50,863 nucleotides of DNA from contig NZ_JAGTAR010000039.1 in assembly GCF_018156225.1 (NCBI RefSeq), positions 1 through 50,863 of the forward strand. Direction: 5' to 3'. The DNA is from Carboxylicivirga sediminis (GTDB lineage: Bacteria; Bacteroidota; Bacteroidia; Bacteroidales; Marinilabiliaceae). Made by a program: the position numbers and the translations under genes. Below the pieces are notes generated by a model. It was not told the DNA's origin. It made no database searches and saw only the letters and a program-made list of their open reading frames with translations. This document shows positions 15,404 to 24,405 of this stretch, one piece after another; within the stretch, counting starts at the first letter, position 1, and every line of letters starts with the position of its first letter.

Positions 15404-16681
15404 ATGAGTATAGACAGACGCATTGCCCCGAAATTTAAAACAACCGATACATTTGAGCTACTCCCCATTGAAACCTTTCAACTGGATAATGGTATTCAGG
15501 TACACCTGATGCAGGCCGGCTCACAGGAAGTGGCCAAGCTCGACTTTTTATTCCCGGCAGGTTCTATACAGGCCAATAAACCCCTGTTGTCATCCATCAC
15601 CTGCAAAGGTCTTTCTGAAGGAACCCAACACCTCACCGGTGCTGAAATCTCGGAGAAGATTGATTTTTATGGCGCTTACATTGGTCAACAGGCACAGTTT
15701 CATCATTCTATTGTAACGCTGGTAACACTTTCACATTTTTTACCACAAACACTTGAACTGCTCGAAAACATTATTAAGCACCCAACCTTTGAGCAAAAAG
15801 AGATTAATACGCTACTCAACAAGCGCAAACAAGAGTATCTTATTGAAAGCGATAAGGTAAAAACCCTTGCTACCAGGGCATTCACTCAAAACCTATATGG
15901 GAAAGAGCATCCATATGGCAATTACCTGACACTGGATGATTTTGAACAGATTACACGTGAGGATGTCATTGACTTTCATAAAAAAGCATACATACCTAAA
16001 GGAACACATATCATTGTGTCGGGTCAGCCTGGTTCGCAGCTAAAGCAGCTTTTAAACAAGCACTTTGGACAAGAATGGCATAGCACATCGCCCCTGCCCG
16101 ATTTACTACCTCCAACAGATATTATTCCAGAGAAAGACCGGTTTGTCCCTAAAGAAGGGGCACTCCAATCTGCTATTAAAATGGGGGTTCCTCTTTTTAA
16201 TAAGCAGCACTCCGACTTTCATGGCATGCAAATATTAAATACCGTGCTTGGCGGTTACTTTGGCTCGCGCCTGATGACGAATATTCGCGAAGAGAAAGGA
16301 CTCACCTATGGTATCTCATCATTTATAATGACTTATAAGCATGCCGGCTTTCTGATTATCAGCTCCGACGTAAAGGCAGAGAACAGGGAACTGGCACTAA
16401 AAGAAATCAATAACGAACTACAAAAACTGAGAGACGAGCCCATTAGTGAGGAGGAGCTTCAGTTGGTTAAGAATTTTCTTATTGGCGACATGATTCGCAA
16501 CTTTGACGGACCGTTTGCCACATCTGACAATTACAGGGGATTGATTGATTTGAACCTGACACCAGATTATTTTAATGAGTTCTTTAATGTACTCATTCAC
16601 ATCACATCGGGTGAATTGCAGCAGCTGGCACAGAAATATTTCAAAGAAGAAGCTCTAATAACGGTTGTTGCCGGCAAGTAG
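15404..16681 (+). CDS. M16-family peptidase-like partner without zinc motif
   Basis: This 425-aa M16-fold protein lacks HxxEH: the corresponding region reads FPAGSIQANKPLLSSITCKGLSEG. It is therefore predicted to be catalytically inactive in zinc binding. The C-terminal half keeps the conserved substrate-binding stretch NIREEKGLTYGISS (about 290-303) of alpha-type subunits. It starts one base after the catalytic subunit gene ends, so the two are cotranslated and probably form a heterodimer. It is the last gene of the operon; the next gene has its own promoter. Confidence 0.88.
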   Translation: MSIDRRIAPKFKTTDTFELLPIETFQLDNGIQVHLMQAGSQEVAKLDFLFPAGSIQANKPLLSSITCKGLSEGTQHLTGAEISEKIDFYGAYIGQQAQFHHSIVTLVTLSHFLPQTLELLENIIKHPTFEQKEINTLLNKRKQEYLIESDKVKTLATRAFTQNLYGKEHPYGNYLTLDDFEQITREDVIDFHKKAYIPKGTHIIVSGQPGSQLKQLLNKHFGQEWHSTSPLPDLLPPTDIIPEKDRFVPKEGALQSAIKMGVPLFNKQHSDFHGMQILNTVLGGYFGSRLMTNIREEKGLTYGISSFIMTYKHAGFLIISSDVKAENRELALKEINNELQKLRDEPISEEELQLVKNFLIGDMIRNFDGPFATSDNYRGLIDLNLTPDYFNEFFNVLIHITSGELQQLAQKYFKEEALITVVAGK

Positions 16682-16762
16682 AGATGCTCAAAACTATGGC
16701 GTAGCAACATATACAGAATATTCAAATTCAACTTAATGAGGCTAAACAACTCGTTTAAAACC

Positions 16763-16794
16763 TTTGTTACAATCAAAGGAAATAAGTATTTTAG
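16763..16794 (+). promoter_or_regulatory. Predicted promoter of rel
   Basis: TTTG (16763-16766), a 20-bp spacer and TATTTTAG (16787-16794, one mismatch to TAnnTTTG) fit the Bacteroidota promoter. The start point would be about 15 nt before the ATG. Confidence 0.55.
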
Positions 16795-16815
16795 TTCGCT
16801 TTAACGAGTACGTGC

Positions 16816-19044
16816 ATGACGAAAGCTGATTGGGAAGAAGAAGATAAAATGATACGTGAGCAATTTAATGCGCTCATAGATGCCTGTCCACGCTGCCAGA
16901 CACCAGAAAACAAAAAACTGGTTACCAAAGCATTTGAGTTAGCTCATGAAGCTCATATGGGCATGCGTCGTAAATCAGGTGAACCATACATTTTACATCC
17001 GATTGAGGTGGCCCGCATTGCAGCTGAAGAAATTGGTTTAGGAACCAAAGGCGTTATTGCGGCGATTTTGCACGATGTGGTAGAAGATACCGACTACACG
17101 GTGGAAGACCTGCAGAATATCTTTGGCGAGAAAATCGCCTCGATTGTGGCTGGCCTTACCAAGTTGGAAGGTGTCTTTGATCAGTCCTCTTCCATTCAGG
17201 CCGAAAACTTCCGTAAGCTTTTGCTGACCATGGTTGAAGACGTGCGTGTTATACTTATCAAACTGGCAGACAGGCTGCACAATATGCGCACGCTTAACTC
17301 AATGCCCGAGCACAAGCGCTTAAAAATTGCCGGTGAAACACTTTACTTTTATGCACCTCTTGCCCACCGCCTCGGCCTCTATGCCATTAAAACAGAACTG
17401 GAGGATCTGAGTCTGAAATATGAATTGCCACAGGTATTCAATAACCTGAGTCAAAAGGTAAAAGACAGCGAAGAACAACATGTAGAATTCATCAATAACT
17501 TCAAAGCACCCATTGAAGAACGTCTGAAAGCAGAAGGCTATGAGTTTGATGTGGTTGGTCGACATAAATCAGTTTATTCCATTTGGAGCAAGATGCAGAA
17601 GAAAGATCTGCCGTTTGAAGAAATATATGATGTACTGGCCATCAGGGTGGTATTTAAGCCCAAAAGCCACTTGCCCGAAAAAACGCAATGCTGGGCCATC
17701 TATTCAATGATAACCGACATCTACAAGCCCAAACCAGACCGTTTGCGCGACTGGGTGTCAACCCCTAAAGCCAACGGTTACGAAGCGCTTCACAGCACAG
17801 TAATGGGGCCTGATGGCAAATGGGTGGAAATTCAGATCCGTACCACCCGAATGGATGAAATTGCAGAAAGAGGGTTTGCGGCACACTGGAAGTACAAAGG
17901 GCAGAAGGAGAAAGAATCGGAGCTGGACAAATGGCTGGAGATGATTAAAGAGCTGCTGGATAATCCCGATGCCGATTCACTGGAGTTCTTGGATGATTTT
18001 AAACTGAATCTGTTTGCTTCCGAAATCATGATTTTCACCCCCAAAGGCGATGTAAAAGTGATGCCCAAGGGAGCTACAGCACTCGATTTTGCATTTGATA
18101 TCCACACCGACATTGGCTATAAATGCATCGGTGCCAAGGTTAACTTTAAACTGGTGCCACTCAGTCATCAGCTAAAAAGCGGTGATCAGGTTGAAATTAT
18201 TACCTCTGAAAAACAACAACCCAAATACGAATGGTTGAGTTTTGTAACAACAGCCAAAGCTAAAACCCGCATTAAGAATGCCTTTAAGGAAGAGCGAAAA
18301 TCCATTATAGCTAAAGGTGAAAGAATACTGGAACAAGAGCTTCACAAGAAGAAGCTAACCATCAACTCACGAATACTGAAGAAGATTCTTGATTTCCATA
18401 AAATTTCCAAGCGTGATGAGCTATATTTTAAAATTGGCAAAGGCAGCATCAAGCTGGATGACCTGCATAAGATACTAAGCACCAAATCGCGCAACAAATG
18501 GATTCGTTACTGGAAGCTAAACTTTGGAATGTCGACCAGTAAGCCGGAGGAGGTAAAACCCGAACCAAGCAAAAAGAAAACACAGGTTGTTTTATCGGAT
18601 AATGACGAACAGGATCAGTTTACCATAGCCGACTGCTGTAATCCCATTCCCGGTGACGACATTCTGGCTTTCATGGATGAAAGCGACCAGATTATATTAC
18701 ACAGCCGCAAATGTCCGGTAGCCCTCAAGCTGATGTCAAGTCAGGGAAATCGCATTGTTTCGGCCCAATGGGAGTCACATAAAATACTATCATACCTGGC
18801 ACTTATTAACCTGTCGGGCATCGACCAGATGGGTATTGTAAGTAAAATAACAAAAGTGATTTCTGAAGACCAGAATGTGAACATGCGCTCCATTAATATC
18901 GAAAGTCACGATGGCATATTTGAAGGCAACATCTATTTATACATTCACAACACCGAGGACTTAAACAACCTCATTCTTAATATCATGAAGATTAAAGGTG
19001 TACATAATGTTAACCGGCAAGACCGCATCAAAGCTGATTTATAA
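16816..19044 (+). CDS. rel: Bifunctional (p)ppGpp synthetase/hydrolase Rel
   Basis: This 742-aa RelA/SpoT-homologue has the full long architecture. The HD hydrolase domain (about 25-200) has H61, H86-D87 and HDVVEDT, plus ADRLHNMRT. The synthetase domain (about 240-350) has RHKSVYSIWSKM and GYEALHSTV. The TGS domain spans about 395-455, followed by a helical/zinc-finger-like region with CCNPIPGD and an ACT domain (about 660-742). Hydrolase motifs are intact, so it should both make and degrade the alarmone. It sits alone between an M16 operon and a Fur-family gene. No second long Rsh is visible in this window. Confidence 0.96.
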   Translation: MTKADWEEEDKMIREQFNALIDACPRCQTPENKKLVTKAFELAHEAHMGMRRKSGEPYILHPIEVARIAAEEIGLGTKGVIAAILHDVVEDTDYTVEDLQNIFGEKIASIVAGLTKLEGVFDQSSSIQAENFRKLLLTMVEDVRVILIKLADRLHNMRTLNSMPEHKRLKIAGETLYFYAPLAHRLGLYAIKTELEDLSLKYELPQVFNNLSQKVKDSEEQHVEFINNFKAPIEERLKAEGYEFDVVGRHKSVYSIWSKMQKKDLPFEEIYDVLAIRVVFKPKSHLPEKTQCWAIYSMITDIYKPKPDRLRDWVSTPKANGYEALHSTVMGPDGKWVEIQIRTTRMDEIAERGFAAHWKYKGQKEKESELDKWLEMIKELLDNPDADSLEFLDDFKLNLFASEIMIFTPKGDVKVMPKGATALDFAFDIHTDIGYKCIGAKVNFKLVPLSHQLKSGDQVEIITSEKQQPKYEWLSFVTTAKAKTRIKNAFKEERKSIIAKGERILEQELHKKKLTINSRILKKILDFHKISKRDELYFKIGKGSIKLDDLHKILSTKSRNKWIRYWKLNFGMSTSKPEEVKPEPSKKKTQVVLSDNDEQDQFTIADCCNPIPGDDILAFMDESDQIILHSRKCPVALKLMSSQGNRIVSAQWESHKILSYLALINLSGIDQMGIVSKITKVISEDQNVNMRSINIESHDGIFEGNIYLYIHNTEDLNNLILNIMKIKGVHNVNRQDRIKADL

Positions 19045-19116
19045 TAATTCTAAACAAGTATTTTTTAATCTGACGATTTTACTTATTTTTAGGCTCTATT
19101 TTAATTGAGACTACAT

Positions 19117-19578
19117 ATGAATAAGGTAGATGCCAAAGATGTGGTAAAACAGCTATTCACTGAATACCTTCAGCGCAACGGACACAGGAAAACACCTGAA
19201 CGTTATGCTATTTTAGATGAGATATATAGTCGCGAGGGACACTTCGATATTGAGTCGCTCTATATATTTATGAAAAACAAAAACTACCGCGTAAGTAGGG
19301 CTACTCTTTATAACACCATCGATCTGTTACTGGACTGTAAACTGGTCATCAAGCATCAGTTTGGCAAAAACATTGCTCAGTTTGAAAAAGCATTTGAGTC
19401 GAAGCAGCATGATCACCTTATCTGCACTAATTGTGGTTCGGTGATTGAATTCTGCGACCCGGGCATACAGACAGTGCTAAACAATGCTGCTGCTTTCAAC
19501 GAGTTTAAGGTTTCTCACCACTCACTGTATGTATACGGAACATGTAAAGACTGTGCTGCTGAAGAAACTAAAGAATAA
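19117..19578 (+). CDS. Fur-family metal or peroxide regulator
   Basis: I chose the ATG at 19117 (153 aa); an upstream in-frame TTG would add four residues. The protein has a winged-helix N-terminal domain ([29 protein letters not shown], then [22 protein letters not shown]) and a C-terminal dimerisation domain. Two Cys-x2-Cys pairs ([11 protein letters not shown] and [10 protein letters not shown]) form a structural zinc site, and HDHLICTN is the regulatory metal motif. Whether it senses iron, zinc or peroxide cannot be decided from sequence. The gene starts 72 nt after rel and ends at a terminator before purA. Confidence 0.88.
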   Translation: MNKVDAKDVVKQLFTEYLQRNGHRKTPERYAILDEIYSREGHFDIESLYIFMKNKNYRVSRATLYNTIDLLLDCKLVIKHQFGKNIAQFEKAFESKQHDHLICTNCGSVIEFCDPGIQTVLNNAAAFNEFKVSHHSLYVYGTCKDCAAEETKE

Positions 19579-19659
19579 GATTATTCGATAAAAAAATCAG
19601 AGCTACACAATAGCTTTTAAACGGATAATGTGTACTTTTACAAATCGGAATTCTGAGGC

Positions 19660-19678
19660 AATCGGAAGTCCGATTTTT
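19660..19678 (+). terminator. Terminator of the Fur-family gene
   Basis: AATCGG (19660-19665) pairs with CCGATT (19670-19675), followed by TTT. A second upstream arm, AAATCGGA (19643-19650), can pair with the same downstream strand (19669-19676), giving two mutually exclusive stems. Confidence 0.65.
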
Positions 19679-19680
19679 CG

Positions 19681-19742
19681 TGTTAAGACACTGTCTTTTC
19701 AGCGCTTAACAATTTATTAAACCAAGCTTACAGGCTGGGTTT
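19681..19742 (+). promoter_or_regulatory. Hairpin-rich leader in front of purA
   Basis: TGTTAAG (19681-19687) pairs with CTTAACA (19705-19711). Inside it lies a near-perfect odd palindrome AAGACA-C-TGTCTT (19685-19697). A further imperfect stem AAACC.AGC/GCT.GGTTT spans 19719-19742. It does not match a known purine riboswitch by eye. It could be an operator or an RNA leader. Confidence 0.35.
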
Positions 19743-19789
19743 AGTTAAGTAACCACAAGCTTTAGGGCATAATATTAAAACAAAAAAGA

Positions 19790-21052
19790 ATGAAGGTTGA
19801 TGTTTTACTAGGACTCCAATGGGGGGACGAAGGCAAAGGAAAAGTTGTTGACGTACTGACACCGCAATATGATGTCATTACCCGCTTTCAGGGAGGACCC
19901 AATGCAGGTCACACACTTGAATTTGATAATTTCAAGCATGTTCTTCACAATATTCCATCAGGAATTTTCCATGCTGATAAAGTCAACATTATTGGCAATG
20001 GCGTTGTTCTGGATCCCATCACTTTCAAAAAAGAGATTGACTCGCTGAAAGATAAAGGCTTTGACATCACCAAGAACCTTTATATTTCAAAAAAGGCACA
20101 CCTGATCTTACCAACTCACCGCATATTGGATGCCGCTTCTGAAGCGTCTAAAGGAAAAACTAAAATTGGTTCAACCCTGAAGGGAATTGGTCCTACCTAC
20201 ATGGATAAGACTGGCCGAAATGGTTTACGCGTAGGCGACATCCTGCATGACTTTGAAGCAAAATATGCCGCTCTTAAAGAAAAGCATGTGAAAATGCTGG
20301 AGATGTATGATTTTGAATACAACATCGAAGAGTTTGAGCAAGGACTGCAGGAAGGTATTGAAACACTGAAGAGCTGCATCATCATTGATAGTGAACACGA
20401 AATCAATAAATACCTGAAAAACGGCAAAAGTATATTGGCTGAGGGTGCTCAGGGTACTTTGTTAGACATTGACTTTGGCTCCTACCCGTTTGTAACTTCA
20501 TCCAATACCATTTGTGCAGGAGCTTGTACAGGTATGGGTGTTGCGCCTAATAAAATTGGCGAAGTATATGGTATTTTTAAAGCTTATTGTACGCGTGTTG
20601 GTAGTGGGCCATTCCCTACCGAGCTGTTTGACGAAACAGGCGAAGAGTTGCGCAAAGCAGGTCATGAATTTGGTGCTACAACCGGACGCCCTCGTCGTTG
20701 CGGTTGGATTGACCTTGTAGCTTTAAAATACTCAGTAATGATTAATGGTGTTACACAGTTAATCATGACTAAAGGGGATGTGTTAAGTGGTTTTGAAACC
20801 ATCAAAGCAGCTACTGCATACAAGCTGAATGACGGAACAGTAACTGAAGAATTTCCATTTGAACTGACAGATGATGTAGAACCTATCTACACTGAAATAA
20901 AAGGATGGAAGGAAGATTTAACGGGTGTAAAATCAGAAGATGAATTCCCTCAGGAACTGAAGGATTACATTGCCTACCTGGAAAAAGAGCTGGAAGTACC
21001 AATCAAAATTGTTTCGGTTGGTCCGGATCGTGAGCAAACGATTGTTCGATAA
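19790..21052 (+). CDS. purA: Adenylosuccinate synthetase
   Basis: PurA makes adenylosuccinate from IMP and aspartate using GTP, the first committed step to AMP. The 420-aa protein has the usual length and the GTP-binding loop GDEGKGK (12-18), the catalytic-region GGPNAGHT (about 36-43), KGIGPTYMDK, the EGAQGTLLDIDFGSYPFVTSS substrate-loop region and TTTGRPRRCGW-type motif (reads ATTGRPRRCGW). No anomaly is seen. It is monocistronic: preceded by the Fur terminator and structured leader and followed by a strong terminator. Confidence 0.98.
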   Translation: MKVDVLLGLQWGDEGKGKVVDVLTPQYDVITRFQGGPNAGHTLEFDNFKHVLHNIPSGIFHADKVNIIGNGVVLDPITFKKEIDSLKDKGFDITKNLYISKKAHLILPTHRILDAASEASKGKTKIGSTLKGIGPTYMDKTGRNGLRVGDILHDFEAKYAALKEKHVKMLEMYDFEYNIEEFEQGLQEGIETLKSCIIIDSEHEINKYLKNGKSILAEGAQGTLLDIDFGSYPFVTSSNTICAGACTGMGVAPNKIGEVYGIFKAYCTRVGSGPFPTELFDETGEELRKAGHEFGATTGRPRRCGWIDLVALKYSVMINGVTQLIMTKGDVLSGFETIKAATAYKLNDGTVTEEFPFELTDDVEPIYTEIKGWKEDLTGVKSEDEFPQELKDYIAYLEKELEVPIKIVSVGPDREQTIVR

Positions 21053-21074
21053 TTGATAAACTCAATAATACTTC

Positions 21075-21103
21075 AAACCGGTTCAAGTTGAGCCGGTTTT
21101 TTT
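21075..21103 (+). terminator. Rho-independent terminator of purA
   Basis: AAACCGG (21075-21081) pairs with CCGGTTT (21093-21099). The inner TCAA-G-TTGA extends the stem after one mismatch, and a run of seven T ends it. It is close to ideal. Confidence 0.9.
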
Positions 21104-21146
21104 ATGTCACTCAAGTCCTGATTATATTTGCTAAAAACTGATAACG

Positions 21147-22232
21147 ATGCTGACACAACCTACACTATTGCTCGACAAAGCCAAATGCCTGTCTAATATT
21201 GAGCGTATGGCACAAAAGGCTCTAAAGGCCAACGTAACGTTTCGCCCGCATTTTAAAACGCACCAGTCGGCAGAGGTAGGCAGCTGGTTCCGTGCCTATG
21301 GTGTCGACTGCATTACCGTTTCATCAGTAAAAATGGCGCTGTACTTTGCCAACAATGGCTGGACAGATATTACCATTGCCTTTCCTGCTAATATTTTAGA
21401 GTGGTCGACCATTAATGAGCTGGCCGCCAAAATCAACCTCAACATAGTAGTGGAGTCTGCAGAAACAATTCATTATCTGGAAAAGCAACTCACCAACCCC
21501 GTTGGCACTTACATCAAAACAGATACCGGTTATGGCCGCACTGGTGTTGCCGCAGAAGATTACGGCACCATGCAACAGCTGCTTAAAGAGTTAAAATCAT
21601 GCAAAAACCTCATTTTTATTGGTTTTTTGTGTCATGCCGGACACACCTACAATACACAATCGCGCGATGAAATCTTAACAATTATGGAATCATCTCGCCA
21701 GCAATTATTGGCCTTAAAAACCTTTATGTCCAACGATTTCCCCTTGATACAACTATCATATGGCGACACACCATCTTGTTCGGTATCTGACAATTTTGAG
21801 GGCTTTGATGAGATACGACCCGGCAACTGTGTGTTTTATGATGATATGCAAACACGCATTGGCTCCTGCCATCAGGATGATATTGCCGTTGCACTGGCAT
21901 GCCCGGTGGTAGCTAAGCACCCCGAACGTCTGGAGGTCATTGTCCATGGTGGTGCCGTCCACCTGTCAAAAGATGTGATGAGCATTAACAACCAGCCGCA
22001 TTTTGGAACAGTTCTGCCTCTTATGGAAAATAAGTGGCTAGTGAACCAACCTTTAGGGTACGTCGCTAAGCTCTCACAGGAGCATGGCATTATTAAAATG
22101 CCTCAGCAAGCATTTGATAAGGTGAAGATAGGCGATATGTTGGCCGTATTGCCGGTGCACTCATGCCTGACAGCCAACCTGATGAAAGCGTACCAAAGCA
22201 CCGATGGCTCTGTTATTTCAATGATGGTTTAA
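21147..22232 (+). CDS. D-serine dehydratase-like / D-threonine aldolase-family PLP enzyme
   Basis: This 361-aa fold-type III PLP enzyme has an alanine-racemase-type N-terminal barrel with the cofactor lysine K37 in RPHFKTH and a C-terminal domain with the metal-binding pair H338-S-C340 (VHSCLTAN). This is the signature of DSD1/D-threonine aldolase relatives that need a divalent metal. TGYGRTG and GDTPS phosphate-site motifs are present. Likely reaction: elimination or retro-aldol cleavage of a D-hydroxy amino acid such as D-serine or D-threonine. It follows the purA terminator and its stop overlaps the convergent channel gene's stop by 4 nt. The substrate is not assigned. Confidence 0.87.
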   Translation: MLTQPTLLLDKAKCLSNIERMAQKALKANVTFRPHFKTHQSAEVGSWFRAYGVDCITVSSVKMALYFANNGWTDITIAFPANILEWSTINELAAKINLNIVVESAETIHYLEKQLTNPVGTYIKTDTGYGRTGVAAEDYGTMQQLLKELKSCKNLIFIGFLCHAGHTYNTQSRDEILTIMESSRQQLLALKTFMSNDFPLIQLSYGDTPSCSVSDNFEGFDEIRPGNCVFYDDMQTRIGSCHQDDIAVALACPVVAKHPERLEVIVHGGAVHLSKDVMSINNQPHFGTVLPLMENKWLVNQPLGYVAKLSQEHGIIKMPQQAFDKVKIGDMLAVLPVHSCLTANLMKAYQSTDGSVISMMV

Positions 22233-22900
22233 TTTTTTTCAGCACTTGCCAGCAGGCGCCCTACCAGTAATGCCATGATAATAACCAGGTAGAACTGACC
22301 GCATAAGGTGATTAGCAAGGCCAATGACTTGGCTATTGGCGTAAGCGGTAATAAATCGCCATAGCCAAGGGTAGTCATGGAAACAAAGGTATAATAGAAT
22401 GAATCATAAACTTGGTGTACTGATTTATCAACCATAAAGTTGAAGGCGCCTGTGAACTCAGAGCTTATCATATCAACCAGTATGGCAAAGCCCACACCAA
22501 TCAGTAGATAACCGTTTATTGCTTCAATAATCACCAGAATATTCACCTCCTCCTTTCGGGAGAGCTGCTTGATAAACTTAAACACCCTCAACAAAAAAAA
22601 TACCACCAGCCATAATGAGGATAAATAATGTATCACTTTCATTTCGGCCAAATCGGTTATCCACACAGCTATTATGGCCACCAAGACCTGAACTATCACC
22701 TTGGGTTTGGCATCTTCGCTGGTGGCATAAGTTGAAATAACTACAATAAATGTGATGAAAATACCAAACAAATATATGTCGAAGAATACATTTATAATAG
22801 GCAAGCCAAAAATGGTAAAGACCAAAAGTACCAATAAGCCCCAATTACTCATTAACTGTTTAAAATTCTGCTTAGTATCAAATCCGCCTATTAATCCCAT
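22229..22900 (-). CDS. Voltage-gated-like potassium channel
   Basis: This 223-aa integral membrane protein has about five to six helices and the potassium selectivity filter T177-L-G-Y-G-D182 in MTTLGYGDLLP, preceded by a pore helix. A charged linker (FKFIKQLSRKEEV, about 107-120) lies between the front helices and the pore pair. It has no RCK domain and no obvious arginine-rich S4, so gating is unclear. The protein should be tetrameric in the inner membrane. It converges on the D-serine dehydratase-like gene and diverges from a lipoprotein gene. Confidence 0.9.
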   Translation of the reverse strand: MGLIGGFDTKQNFKQLMSNWGLLVLLVFTIFGLPIINVFFDIYLFGIFITFIVVISTYATSEDAKPKVIVQVLVAIIAVWITDLAEMKVIHYLSSLWLVVFFLLRVFKFIKQLSRKEEVNILVIIEAINGYLLIGVGFAILVDMISSEFTGAFNFMVDKSVHQVYDSFYYTFVSMTTLGYGDLLPLTPIAKSLALLITLCGQFYLVIIMALLVGRLLASAEKN

Positions 22901-22927
22901 AGTGCTCTGTTTTGGTAGTCATTACTA

Positions 22928-22935
22928 CAAATCTA
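22928..22935 (-). promoter_or_regulatory. -7 element of the potassium channel gene
   Basis: Minus-strand TAGATTTG (22935-22928) matches TAnnTTTG and lies 27 nt ahead of the start codon. No TTTG is seen at the usual -33 position. Confidence 0.5.
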
Positions 22936-23006
22936 AATTAATCTGCAGTAAATCGGAACACTTTTTGTTTATTCACGTTGAATACCTCAAATAACTCAGA
23001 ATATTT

Positions 23007-24392
23007 ATGAAACAACTATTACCAATTCTGTTAATCACAGTATTGTTTGCCGGATGTGCCAGCAAACGCAATTACAACAAAGCTCAGAAATTTGATGAAG
23101 CAGGACTATATACCGATGCTGCCGCATTATACTTCAAATCATTAAGTGCCAATAAAAATAACATCGATGCTAAACTGGGGCTGCAACGTACCGGGCAGCT
23201 TGTTTTGGAAGACAAAATTGATGCGTTCAAGGCCCAATACAATAATGGCAGTGCCAAAGAAGCTGTTTACGCATACAGGGAAGCCGAGAGTTATTTCAAT
23301 CAGCTATCAGCCTTAGGAGTTAAGTTGATTATGTCGGAAGAGCAAAAGGAGTACTACCTGGAAGTAAGAGATCGTTACCTTGATATTCTCTATCAGAAAG
23401 CCATGAAGGCGCTTAGCCTTGAAGAATTTAGCAATGCCGAAGCCCATTTCAGCGAGATTCTTGGCATCGACAAAAACTTTAAGGATGCCCAAACACAATG
23501 GATTACCGCTAAATACGAACCTGTTTACCGCCACGGTAATCAACTGATGGAAACCCAGCAATACCGTAGCGCCTATGCTGATTTTAACCTGATCAATAAA
23601 GCAACCAAGGGCTATAAGAATAGTATTGACCTGCAAACGCAGTGCTTAAGCGAAGCCACGGTGACGATAGCCATCCTGCCTGTGAGCTATAAATACCGCA
23701 GCACAAGAAGCTATACCACACTGATGAAGGAAAAGATAGTGGCAGAACTATCTCAAATAAAATCACCATTTTATCAAGTTATCAGCGATGAGGCCATCAC
23801 CTCTATCCCAGGCTGGAATGAAGCTAAAGATCAGACCCTGGCACTAAAATATGCTCGCCAGCAAGGCAAATACTTTGAGGCCAAAAGCATATTATCGGCA
23901 CGCATTGACAAATATGCAAAATCAACCGGCCAGCTTAAGAAGTTTGAAAAACATGGTTACCTGAAGAACATGGTTGAAGTTGTTAATCCGGAAACAAAAA
24001 CCATTGAATTAAAAGCCAAATACACGAAAGTGAAGTATTATGAGTATACGCAGGAAAACACAGCTGCCATTGCCTTGTACTACGAGCTGAACAGGGTGGA
24101 CCGAGATGAAATTGCTTTTGCAGACAATTTCTCGGGTGAGAAAAAAGATAAAGTACATTACGCCAAATTTGATGGGGATTATAAAAAACTGGTAGCCGGC
24201 ACCTGGAAATACATCGACAAAGACTCAGCTGAAGATCAGGTGTATGATTCAGAAGATTCAAACAAACGCCTGCACACCTTATTCAAAAACAAAAAAGAGT
24301 TACAATCGGCAGCCAAGCTGGAAAGTCAGTTGCTATGTGAGTGCATGCAACATGTTTCCAACAACATCATTAATTATCAACCTGAAAACTAA
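23007..24392 (+). CDS. Lipoprotein with TPR-like N-terminal half and CsgG-like segment
   Basis: This 461-aa lipoprotein has the lipobox LFAGC with Cys17. The first half (about 25-210) has helix pairs typical of tetratricopeptide repeats (KAQKFDEAGLYTDAAALYFKSL; KAMKALSLEEFSNAEAHFSEIL; GNQLMETQQYRSAYADFNLI). From about 215 the sequence (VTIAILPVSYKYRSTRSYTTLMKEKIVAELSQ...) resembles the N-terminal fold of CsgG/TolB-type proteins. It is 13 nt ahead of an LPP20-family lipoprotein gene, so the two are likely one operon and one envelope complex. The precise function is unknown. Confidence 0.65.
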   Translation: MKQLLPILLITVLFAGCASKRNYNKAQKFDEAGLYTDAAALYFKSLSANKNNIDAKLGLQRTGQLVLEDKIDAFKAQYNNGSAKEAVYAYREAESYFNQLSALGVKLIMSEEQKEYYLEVRDRYLDILYQKAMKALSLEEFSNAEAHFSEILGIDKNFKDAQTQWITAKYEPVYRHGNQLMETQQYRSAYADFNLINKATKGYKNSIDLQTQCLSEATVTIAILPVSYKYRSTRSYTTLMKEKIVAELSQIKSPFYQVISDEAITSIPGWNEAKDQTLALKYARQQGKYFEAKSILSARIDKYAKSTGQLKKFEKHGYLKNMVEVVNPETKTIELKAKYTKVKYYEYTQENTAAIALYYELNRVDRDEIAFADNFSGEKKDKVHYAKFDGDYKKLVAGTWKYIDKDSAEDQVYDSEDSNKRLHTLFKNKKELQSAAKLESQLLCECMQHVSNNIINYQPEN

Positions 24393-24405
24393 ACCTCCGT
24401 TGAAT

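Noticed and set aside
15404-16681. Second M16 gene as a decayed pseudogene because it lacks HxxEH
   Set aside because: The frame is full length and intact, it follows its partner by 1 nt, and zinc-less partners are normal in M16 heterodimers.
24244-24405. N-terminal extension of the LPP20-family protein
   Set aside because: The extra 54 residues overlap the 3' end of the preceding lipoprotein gene in another frame and would hide a clear lipoprotein signal that starts at 24406.
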